Part shown: positions 1-5,791 of the stretch, one piece after another
Layout: every line of letters starts with the position of its first letter
Position numbering within the stretch: the stretch's first letter is position 1
DNA from: Gammaproteobacteria bacterium
Lineage (GTDB): Bacteria > Pseudomonadota > Gammaproteobacteria > Magnimaribacterales > D2472
Reading direction: 5' to 3'
NCBI GenBank assembly: GCA_002710265.1
Contig: PAJW01000007.1
Span: forward strand, 50,508-58,951
Length of the DNA stretch: 8,444 nucleotides
Program-made: the position numbers and the translations under genes
Notes under the pieces: generated by a model
Told to the model about the DNA's origin: nothing
Database searches by the model: none
The model's input: only the letters and a program-made list of their open reading frames with translations

Positions 1-1025
1 GACATAAATACAATAAATCCTGCTACACCATAAATAGCCAGAATATTTAAATAAAACGTATGATTTGAGCTTCCCGATCCATCTAGAACAGCAAATTGTT
101 TGCTCGCTCCAAAGATAGGGTTTATTAGCCACTGATTATAAACGTAATTTGCTTGGGCCAATCTTTGAGATGAGGAGCCTCCACTTTCCAAACGATCCGT
201 GTACATTTCAATCTGATCAAAAAAGGTACCATCAAAATTAGTAATATCCATAGAAGTTAAAGCTGCTACGAAAACTGCTAGGAGTCCCACCTTCATTAAG
301 TTACCAGAATATCGATACGCAATAAGCCCCAAAACGATTAAGTTCAATAAAGTAAATGTCATGTTTAAGTGCCAAAAAGAAAACACTAGGCATGCCAAAC
401 TTATTGATGTTAGGACATAAATTGTTAGACGCTGTATTTTGGCACTTCTATTAACCTTAATGACATCGTACAACTCATAGATTCTTAAAGAAAGAATACT
501 TAATGTGGCCGACATGAAGCAAAGAACGTTACCATTTACTTCTAAGCCCATGTCTTCGGGCGTTATTCGAGATTGAATGATGCCAAAATCTAAAACTACT
601 TTTATGTAGTAAACAATAGCTACAAACAAAACAATCCAAGTCAATAATAATATTTGCAGATAATCAGCCTCATTCTTAATCAGGAGCCAGAAACCAATTC
701 CCAACAACAGGATTAGGTAAATACTTAAACCATGACTTTCTAGCTTACCCCCTTCAAAGATAATACAGTGAACTAGATAATAAATAGTAAAGGCAAGTAT
801 AAAAAAATAACTAGGAAACTGAGTAATTTTATACCTTAAATCGAGTGTAAGAAGGAAAATGCAAAGGACTGCAATTATGAAAATATATCTTCCGAAAAAT
901 CTTAGTTCTGGATATGACACAGACAAAACAAGTGAAACATAAGAAGAAATATAAGCAAGACAAGCAGCCCCGACAAAAGTCAGAGCACCTCTATAGGTTG
1001 GCATTAAAAACTTTATGCTAGCCAT
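1..1025 (-). CDS. O-antigen polymerase/ligase-like membrane protein, N-terminal part (cut by window edge)
   Basis: The minus-strand frame is open without a stop from 1025 to the window edge: 341 codons with the 3' end missing. The product is very hydrophobic. Likely membrane helices lie near residues 14-36, 47-61, 72-90, 101-116, 122-145, 166-180, 200-217, 222-237 and 244-258, and another begins near 324. A polar loop at about 260-322 carries Arg288, PIFG (303-306) and an Asn-His pair (321-322) just before the next helix. This layout is typical of the Wzy/WaaL-like family, in which a large periplasmic loop with conserved Arg and His handles undecaprenyl-linked polysaccharide. Its place in the cluster favours Wzy polymerase over ligase, which is inference. 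The start is ambiguous: ATG 1023-1025 overlaps the deacetylase by 13 bases, while ATG 1002-1004 (residue 8) lies 8 bases beyond its stop. Neither has a strong ribosome binding site; I chose 1025 because other genes here overlap similarly. Confidence 0.8.
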   Translation of the reverse strand, partial: MASIKFLMPTYRGALTFVGAACLAYISSYVSLVLSVSYPELRFFGRYIFIIAVLCIFLLTLDLRYKITQFPSYFFILAFTIYYLVHCIIFEGGKLESHGLSIYLILLLGIGFWLLIKNEADYLQILLLTWIVLFVAIVYYIKVVLDFGIIQSRITPEDMGLEVNGNVLCFMSATLSILSLRIYELYDVIKVNRSAKIQRLTIYVLTSISLACLVFSFWHLNMTFTLLNLIVLGLIAYRYSGNLMKVGLLAVFVAALTSMDITNFDGTFFDQIEMYTDRLESGGSSSQRLAQANYVYNQWLINPIFGASKQFAVLDGSGSSNHTFYLNILAIYGVAGFIVFM

Positions 1026-1876
1026 GTTCGAAATTTTCTTTTCTCTAAGGTGTATAGAGCATCAACCCAACCATCTAAATAAAACATCATTTCTTTAATA
1101 CTGCTATCTCCAGAAACGCTATCACGTAAGACCAATAAATTGAAATCGGTATCCTTATTTCGCCCTCGAAATCCCGAATGTATATATTGAAATTTAGTTT
1201 TAGCTATATTCAAAGCGGCTCCACTAAAGCTTTTTAAGTTCCCAAAGGGGTAAGCAAAGTGCTTAACATTTATGTTTAGTTTGCGCTCAATAATGCGTGT
1301 ACTTTCTAGCATCTCTTCAGCAAGCTCAATTGGGTCCGAGACAGTTGACAAGCGAGCATGAGTTTTTGTATGACAACCAATAGAATGGCCGTTATCAACT
1401 AACTGTTTCAGATCATGCCAATTCATATTCTTCCAGTGATTAGGAACTTCGCTTGAGCGCATCGAAGGAAAAATGTTCTCCGAAATAAAATTTCGGCAAT
1501 CTTCAATTTTAGATAATCCTGCAAAATCTGAGACAATAAAAAAGATAGCTTTTATATCTTTTTTATCCAAAACTTGGGAAGCAATTTCAAAATTTGATTT
1601 GAATCCATCATCAAAAGTTAAGAGTAGATTTTTGCCAATAATGGGCTTACTTCCCTCCATCATAGCTTCAAATTCATTAGGTGTTACAAAGTTATAATCT
1701 TTGGATAAAAAATCAATTTTTTCACTAAATGAAATAAATTCGTTAGGTGCTATATCATGGAACAAAAGCACACGTAAGACATTATTATTTTTAGAATCCC
1801 GTAATATTCCATCAAGACCGAATTTTCTATACAGACTAAAGGACCAAATTAATAACTTTTTAAAAACTTTTCTCAT
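1013..1876 (-). CDS. Polysaccharide deacetylase family protein (NodB/CE4 domain)
   Basis: 287 residues. The carbohydrate esterase 4 motifs are present in order: TFDDG at 87-91 (Asp89 as likely base, Asp90 as metal ligand), H-T-x-x-H at 169-173 (His169 and His173 as metal ligands) and YPFG at 209-212. CE4 enzymes remove N- or O-acetyl groups from sugars using a divalent metal, and the complete set predicts an active enzyme. The N-terminus is basic with a short hydrophobic stretch (about 8-16) and no clear cleavable signal peptide, so it may be peripheral at the inner membrane. The fold region begins near 34-41 (VLRVLLFH). ATG 1874-1876 lies 17 bases after the methyltransferase stop with no good Shine-Dalgarno, so translation may depend on coupling. 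In this context the substrate is probably an N-acetylamino sugar of the repeat unit or a lipid-linked intermediate (inference). The family call is secure; the substrate is not. Confidence 0.9.
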   Translation of the reverse strand: MRKVFKKLLIWSFSLYRKFGLDGILRDSKNNNVLRVLLFHDIAPNEFISFSEKIDFLSKDYNFVTPNEFEAMMEGSKPIIGKNLLLTFDDGFKSNFEIASQVLDKKDIKAIFFIVSDFAGLSKIEDCRNFISENIFPSMRSSEVPNHWKNMNWHDLKQLVDNGHSIGCHTKTHARLSTVSDPIELAEEMLESTRIIERKLNINVKHFAYPFGNLKSFSGAALNIAKTKFQYIHSGFRGRNKDTDFNLLVLRDSVSGDSSIKEMMFYLDGWVDALYTLEKRKFRTWLA

Positions 1877-1893
1877 GGAAATTATTTATCTAC

Positions 1894-2598
1894 TCATTTT
1901 TTTATCACATGGAAAGAGTGTTGCCTCGCAAACCACCTCATAAATCCATTATTATTTGTCAATTTTGCATCTAACCTGCCCAACCAATGATTCTCTTTCC
2001 CCGGAGAATCTAGCCCCAAAGCTGGACTAAATAAATATTCAGACCAGCGCTCATCGACAATGTTTTGAAAGATTTTTTCCAAATGAAGTTTCTGTTTGGC
2101 TGAAGCTCTTGAAAGCCATAATTGACCATCCATCATATAACCATTAGTCACATACGTTTTTCTCAGCAACTTCTTTAAAAATCTGACTTGAGGCTGAATA
2201 TTCAACGAGTAATTTGCAAATATAGCTCCCGGCTTCATCACTTTGTATAACTCAAATATTGCGCTGTCAAAATTTTCAATATGCTGAAGACACTGCACCG
2301 TCCAAATACCATCAAATAATTCAGAACTAAATTGTAAATTCGTCGCATCTCCATGAATTAAGCAAATATTCTTATTGATTAAATCTCCCAGAAGAGTCTT
2401 GGCATGCATCAGATTTGGACGAACAAAGTCAAGAATCACCACTGATACGTCCGGTCTAATTATATGGACATTTCGCCAATGCCAACCCCAACAACCACCA
2501 ATATCTAAGATAACTCCATTATGTGGAATACATTTGAGAAAACTTGATATCTCCTTATCCATCACCGGAATTGAGTGACTTTTAGAAATCTTTTTCAA
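1894..2598 (-). CDS. Class I SAM-dependent methyltransferase (start uncertain)
   Basis: From the TTG at 2596-2598 the protein has 234 residues. The Rossmann methyltransferase signature is clear: motif I LDIGGCWGWHW (31-41), an acidic residue after the next strand (Asp57, VVILDF), GDATNL (83-88, adenine-side loop), the WTVQCLQHI strand-helix (99-107) and a KPGAIF turn (122-127). It probably methylates a sugar of the polysaccharide or a nucleotide/lipid-linked precursor; the acceptor cannot be read from sequence. No ATG or GTG lies in frame upstream of this TTG. The TTG has an SD-like AAGGTGA ending 4 bases before it, so it is usable. However, the frame stays open upstream with protein-like content to a much better Shine-Dalgarno, which suggests that the native N-terminus lies at about 2739 (281 residues, see separate entry). 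The gene ends in a TGA that overlaps an unused ATG, 17 bases before the deacetylase. Confidence 0.85.
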   Translation of the reverse strand: MKKISKSHSIPVMDKEISSFLKCIPHNGVILDIGGCWGWHWRNVHIIRPDVSVVILDFVRPNLMHAKTLLGDLINKNICLIHGDATNLQFSSELFDGIWTVQCLQHIENFDSAIFELYKVMKPGAIFANYSLNIQPQVRFLKKLLRKTYVTNGYMMDGQLWLSRASAKQKLHLEKIFQNIVDERWSEYLFSPALGLDSPGKENHWLGRLDAKLTNNNGFMRWFARQHSFHVIKK

Positions 2599-2739
2599 AA
2601 AATCACCTTCAACATTTTTTGCAACATTTGTTCTAAATGCAATCTCATCAGATTGACTAAAATCACTTATTAGGCAATCAAAAATTCCATCTGAACCTAA
2701 TACAAATGGCTCAAGTGCAGAATTTAATACTTTATTGAT
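2599..2739 (-). other. In-frame N-terminal extension of the methyltransferase, beginning at ATC
   Basis: The methyltransferase frame is open upstream of the TTG as far as a TAA at 2770-2772. Codon 2737-2739 is ATC, placed exactly 7 bases after GGAGG. Reading from it adds 47 residues (NKVLNSALEPF, then a GSDGIF turn, then SDFSQSDEIAF and so on) that look like ordinary soluble protein and resemble the short lead-in of many polysaccharide-cluster methyltransferases. No ATG, GTG or TTG occurs in this stretch. The simplest reading is that ATG was the ancestral start and the third base is now C. The ATC might still initiate weakly, or the TTG may now serve. A base error in the sequence would give the same picture. 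Confidence 0.6.
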
Positions 2740-2746
2740 AGTGAAT

Positions 2747-2751
2747 CCTCC
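2747..2751 (-). promoter_or_regulatory. Strong Shine-Dalgarno upstream of the ATC codon
   Basis: GGAGG on the minus strand is followed by 7 bases and then ATC at 2739-2737 in the methyltransferase frame. It is one of the two strongest ribosome binding sites in the window and has no ATG, GTG or TTG at a usable distance in any frame. This orphaned site is the main evidence that translation began, or once began, at 2739. Confidence 0.7.
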
Positions 2752-2765
2752 AAAAAGAATTATTC

Positions 2766-2778
2766 GGTTTTAAAAACC
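2766..2778. repeat. 13-base inverted repeat over the predicted transcription start
   Basis: GGTTTT and AAAACC form a perfect 6+1+6 inverted repeat centred on 2772, immediately downstream of the TATAAT box. With a one-base centre it is a poor RNA hairpin, so a protein-binding site on DNA is more plausible than a terminator. In an AT-rich region a palindrome this short may be chance. Confidence 0.3.
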
Positions 2779-2807
2779 ATTATAAGGAATATAAAGATTT
2801 ATGGCAG
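2779..2807 (-). promoter_or_regulatory. Putative sigma70-type promoter for the methyltransferase-deacetylase-polymerase segment
   Basis: The minus strand reads CTGCCA (2807-2802), a 17-base spacer and TATAAT (2784-2779). The -10 box is a perfect consensus match, the -35 matches 4 of 6 bases, and the spacing is optimal. Transcription would begin near 2772, giving a leader of about 33 bases before the GGAGG-linked codon at 2739. It sits in one of only two sizeable gaps in the gene string, so the last three genes may be expressed partly independently of the upstream operon. No experimental support is available. Confidence 0.5.
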
Positions 2808-2869
2808 TTTATGATCAACTAAGAAGTTTCAGTTATTGCCAGTGTAAGACACTTCCCTTAATCAAACTT

Positions 2870-3805
2870 TCACTTCGGCATTACTGTACGATTCGTCAAT
2901 TTTGACTTTAGATACAATACCCATGTATAGGGCACAAACGTGGCAAAAAAAAGGAAAAAGTCTCTTATAGAGCTTATGTGGTGCAACATTAACGCTCGTG
3001 CGTTTTTAGTTTGTTTATTTCTCCAAAGGAATATTACTTCTGAACGCCGAACTAATCCTCTAAAAGTCTGCACGGCATCTGGAAAATTTTTTAATAAATC
3101 GCTTCTCGCTTCGATTTTAGTAAGCATAAGCTTCCTTTCATCAATAAATAACTCAGGTTTTGACCAAGTCCAACTAGCCTCATGCATCCTCCATTTTGAT
3201 AAAGCTTCCTCTACATAATCAACTTTCCATTTTTCTGATATACGAACAAAAAAATCATACTCTTCGATTACTTCATAATCTGGATCAAACCAAACATCAA
3301 AATCAAATAAACATTCTTTCCTAATCACGACACTCTCTAGCGACATACAATATTTATTGAGCATTTCAGAATAACATAGCCCTCGATAAGGCTGTTTTAA
3401 ATTAAATAGATGGGCTTGATCTCCCTCAGAATTAAAGTAAATACAGTCAGAATAAACCAGCCCAATGTCTTGATCTCGATTAAATACAGCAATTTGTTTC
3501 TCTAACTTTTCCGGTAACCAAATATCATCACAATCAAGGAATGCAATAAAATTACCTGATGCTTTTCCAAGAGCTCTGTTGCGGGCATCACCTAAAGTGG
3601 AGTAAGAGTCTGAAAAATAATACTTGATACGATTGTCGCGAAAAGTAGAAACAATTTTTCCAGTAGAATCTGAGGAATTGTTATCCCAAAATATGATTTC
3701 CCAGTTGATATAAGTCTGATTCAGAACACTTTCTATGGCCTCCTCAAGGTAGGCCTCAGCATTATGTGCATTCATAATTACACTAACCAAGCTAGTATCA
3801 CGCAT
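2870..3805 (-). CDS. Family 2 glycosyltransferase (GT-A fold)
   Basis: 311 residues. The N-terminal nucleotide-binding half is typical of GT2: VSVIMNAHN (7-15), ESVLNQTY (25-32), WDNNSSDST (40-48, UDP-contact region), ARNRALGKASG (74-84) and the metal-binding DxD-type LDCDD (90-94). EEYD (181-184) sits where the acceptor-activating ED motif is expected, followed by RMHEAS (206-211). The hydrophobic stretch near 283-299 (FFLFFATF, WVLYL) suggests membrane association rather than true spanning. It would transfer one sugar from a nucleotide donor onto the undecaprenyl-linked repeat unit at the cytoplasmic face; donor and linkage cannot be predicted. The ATG shares 8 bases (ATGCGTGA) with the end of the aminotransferase and lacks a well-spaced Shine-Dalgarno, so translational coupling is likely. 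It is the only glycosyltransferase in the window, so others must lie outside. Confidence 0.92.
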   Translation of the reverse strand: MRDTSLVSVIMNAHNAEAYLEEAIESVLNQTYINWEIIFWDNNSSDSTGKIVSTFRDNRIKYYFSDSYSTLGDARNRALGKASGNFIAFLDCDDIWLPEKLEKQIAVFNRDQDIGLVYSDCIYFNSEGDQAHLFNLKQPYRGLCYSEMLNKYCMSLESVVIRKECLFDFDVWFDPDYEVIEEYDFFVRISEKWKVDYVEEALSKWRMHEASWTWSKPELFIDERKLMLTKIEARSDLLKNFPDAVQTFRGLVRRSEVIFLWRNKQTKNARALMLHHISSIRDFFLFFATFVPYTWVLYLKSKLTNRTVMPK

Positions 3806-4922
3806 CTCTTAAATGCTCGCGCAATTCTGTTGTAATATATCTTACATCATCTCTAGTTAATTCTGGATGCAAAGGCAACGTCAGTAGCCTAGAGGAATAC
3901 TCTTCAGTAATGGGTAAAGCTCGAATTCCTTTTCGATGAAAAAATGAAAGTAAATGATTCGGCTTGTAGTGTATTCCTGTTGGGACACCAGATTTAGAGA
4001 GAATATCCATAAGCTTAGATCTATCTACAGATGGGTCAAGAATTACAACGAATATATGTGGAACAACTTTTTCATAATCATGATTAAACAAGGTAACCAA
4101 TGACTCCTCTGCAAGAATAGCAGAATATTCTTTCGCTAGTGACTGTCTTTTAGTTCTATGGTGATCAAAGTTTTTAAGCTGGATTCTTCCTATGGCCGCC
4201 ATTATATCGCTCATGTGGTAGCGCCACCCCTGATCTAAAACATTTGGATTCCAGCTTCTTAATCCAGCAAATCTTCGCTCACTATCTTGCTCGACTCCAA
4301 GTTGACGAGCATCTCTTATCCGTTCTAGCACCATTGGATCATCTGTTACAATACAGCCACCCTCACCAGAGGTTATGTTTTTTATTCCGTCAAAACTGAA
4401 GCAAGCAATATCACCAAAGCTTCCAACTTTAGAACCTTTATATTCAGTACCAAAAGCATGGGCAGCATCCTCAATAACCCTTAAATCGTATTCTTCAGCA
4501 AACTTATAAAGCTCATCTAAATCTCCTACGCCACCGGCGTAATGTACAGGCATTATTGCTTTAGTTTTATCTGACACTCGTTGTCTCGCATCTATCAAAT
4601 CAATGCAACCTGTATCCGGATCAAAATCACATGCAATAGGAATACCTCCCGCTGCTGTTATAGCTTGAAAGCTAGCTACATAAGTAAGTGACTGGACAAG
4701 AACTTCGTCACCACTTTTAATACCTATTCCTTGCAGAGCAAGGTGAAGTGCTGCGGTCCCGTTTACTATACAAGTAGCTGGCCTTCCAAAAAAACTGGTT
4801 AAGTCATTTTCAAAATCTCTAACTTCTGGACCCATCCCTAAATAACCTCGATCCAGAACAGACATGACTGCTCTTTTCTCTTCCTGAGTAATACACGATT
4901 TAGATAGCCTTAATTGTCTCAT
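3798..4922 (-). CDS. DegT/DnrJ/EryC1 family PLP-dependent sugar aminotransferase
   Basis: 374 residues, the normal length for the family. PLP-site features are all present: NGTAAL (54-59, phosphate contacts), VIEDAAHAFG (149-158, with Asp152 for the pyridine nitrogen), SFDGIKNITSGEGG (176-189, Lys181 as the Schiff-base lysine) and RYHMSDIMAAIGRIQL (234-249). The C-terminal LPLHPELT (349-356) is the usual small-domain signature. Members convert a 4- or 3-keto nucleotide sugar into the amino sugar using glutamate. Lysine at the Schiff-base position argues against the lysine-lacking RfbH/ColD dehydrase branch. It follows the cytidylyltransferase with a 4-base ATGA overlap, suggesting linked production and perhaps a CDP-keto sugar substrate, although no keto-sugar-forming CDP enzyme is in the window. 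A GDP-perosamine-synthase-like or UDP-sugar role is equally possible. The family call is secure; the substrate is open. Confidence 0.93.
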   Translation of the reverse strand: MRQLRLSKSCITQEEKRAVMSVLDRGYLGMGPEVRDFENDLTSFFGRPATCIVNGTAALHLALQGIGIKSGDEVLVQSLTYVASFQAITAAGGIPIACDFDPDTGCIDLIDARQRVSDKTKAIMPVHYAGGVGDLDELYKFAEEYDLRVIEDAAHAFGTEYKGSKVGSFGDIACFSFDGIKNITSGEGGCIVTDDPMVLERIRDARQLGVEQDSERRFAGLRSWNPNVLDQGWRYHMSDIMAAIGRIQLKNFDHHRTKRQSLAKEYSAILAEESLVTLFNHDYEKVVPHIFVVILDPSVDRSKLMDILSKSGVPTGIHYKPNHLLSFFHRKGIRALPITEEYSSRLLTLPLHPELTRDDVRYITTELREHLRDA

Positions 4923-5689
4923 TTTCTATTTACCCATGGAGCTTGCCCCGAATCCCACAATTCATTTAAATATTTGTAATCTCGGACATTGTCCATACAC
5001 TGCCAAAATCCTTCGTGCTTAAATGCACTCAATTCCCCGTTTTTTGCAGCTGTTTCAAGGGGCTCTGCCTCAAGTACCGTTGCATCAGACTCAATATATT
5101 TTATAAAGTCGGAATTCATCACAAAAAACCCCCCGTTTATCCATCCTTGAGAAGTTTGAGGCTTCTCCTTGAAAGATCGGACTTGAGAGCCATGAATTTC
5201 TAGCTCCCCAAAACGAGCACCAGGATGCACAGTAGTTACCGTTACCATACTATCATTTGAATTATGGTAGTGAACCAACTCATCAATATTTACATCCGAC
5301 AAACCATCTCCATAGGTAAGCATAAAGCTCTCATTTCCAATAAAACTAGCAAGCCTAGCCAACCGGCCTCCTGTCATACTATTTAAGCCAGTATCTACCA
5401 AGGTTACTTTCCAATTCTCTTCTACACTGGACATGTATTTAATACTGCCTTTAGATAAATCGACTGTGAAATCAGAATTAACCGAGGAGTAATTCAAAAA
5501 ATACTCTTTTATTAAATCTGATTTATACCCAAGAGCCAGAATAAACTCGCTATATCCATAGCTAGCATAATGACTCATGATGTGCCACAACATAGGCCTG
5601 CCCCCAATTTGAACCATCGGCTTAGGTATTTCTTGAGTGAACTCTCCCAGTCGGGTACCAAACCCCCCAGCTAAAATGACTACCTTCAT
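4919..5689 (-). CDS. rfbF: Glucose-1-phosphate cytidylyltransferase
   Basis: 256 residues from the chosen start, matching the usual ~257 of RfbF/DdhA. It makes CDP-glucose from glucose-1-phosphate and CTP, the entry step to CDP-linked 6-deoxy and 3,6-dideoxy sugars. Signatures are LAGGFGTRLGE (6-16, nucleotide loop), PKPMVQIGG (22-30), the RfbF-type VTLVDTG and SMTGGRL (95-110), TYGDGLSDV (125-133, metal Asp), FKEKP (173-177), INGGFF (184-189) and FWQCMDNVRD (228-237). The last two and the VDTG-SMTGG block separate it from thymidylyl- and uridylyltransferases. An in-frame ATG at 5704 would add five residues (MEEHV), but it merges into the GGAGGAG ribosome binding site, which sits 6 bases before ATG 5689; the family also begins MK-VILAGG. 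The gene ends in ATGA shared with the aminotransferase. The partner dehydratase RfbG is absent from the window. Confidence 0.95.
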   Translation of the reverse strand: MKVVILAGGFGTRLGEFTQEIPKPMVQIGGRPMLWHIMSHYASYGYSEFILALGYKSDLIKEYFLNYSSVNSDFTVDLSKGSIKYMSSVEENWKVTLVDTGLNSMTGGRLARLASFIGNESFMLTYGDGLSDVNIDELVHYHNSNDSMVTVTTVHPGARFGELEIHGSQVRSFKEKPQTSQGWINGGFFVMNSDFIKYIESDATVLEAEPLETAAKNGELSAFKHEGFWQCMDNVRDYKYLNELWDSGQAPWVNRK

Positions 5690-5695
5690 AACATG

Positions 5696-5702
5696 CTCCT
5701 CC
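5696..5702 (-). promoter_or_regulatory. Strong Shine-Dalgarno fixing the cytidylyltransferase start
   Basis: GGAGGAG on the minus strand is followed by 6 bases and ATG (5689-5687). It overlaps the last base of the alternative ATG at 5704-5702, so ribosomes bound here would start at 5689. This is a much better site than those of the overlapping genes and suggests fresh, efficient initiation after the intergenic gap. Confidence 0.8.
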
Positions 5703-5722
5703 ATAAAGCGTTACTTGGACTA

Positions 5723-5728
5723 AGTATA
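5723..5728 (-). promoter_or_regulatory. Possible -10 element in the gap before the cytidylyltransferase
   Basis: TATACT on the minus strand matches the -10 consensus at 5 of 6 bases and would place a transcript start near 5716, about 27 bases before the ATG. No convincing -35 hexamer is seen at 16-18 bases upstream, and AT-rich intergenic DNA produces such boxes by chance. Confidence 0.25.
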
Positions 5729-5736
5729 TAAATTTA

Positions 5737-5757
5737 ATGCCAAATAATATTAGGCAT
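5737..5757. repeat. Inverted repeat in the 102-base intergenic gap
   Basis: ATGCC (5737-5741) and GGCAT (5753-5757) are perfect inverted arms around an 11-base AT-only centre that contains the palindrome TAATATTA. It lies between the dehydrogenase stop and the cytidylyltransferase ribosome binding site, just upstream of a possible -10 box. It has no following T-run, so it is not a classical terminator. An operator-like role is possible but unproven. Confidence 0.35.
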
Positions 5758-5791
5758 AAAGTCTAAATACTCATCTAATTTAAAAATTTAA

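Noticed and set aside
2841..2853. Small hairpin (AGTGT, 3-base loop, ACACT) just after the glycosyltransferase stop, as a possible terminator
   Set aside because: The stem has only five pairs, cannot be extended, and no T-run follows on the minus strand, so it does not meet the pattern of an intrinsic terminator.
1473..3218. Several plus-strand open frames (for example 1473-1697, 1701-1943, 2375-2578, 2940-3218)
   Set aside because: They lie antisense within strongly supported minus-strand genes, have no recognisable domains and are explained as shadows of coding sequence; the same holds for 5015-5203 and 5880-6209.
5687..5704. Upstream ATG at 5704 as the cytidylyltransferase start (adding MEEHV)
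   Set aside because: That ATG runs into the GGAGGAG ribosome binding site of the ATG at 5689 and has no site of its own; family members start directly with the MK-VILAGG segment.
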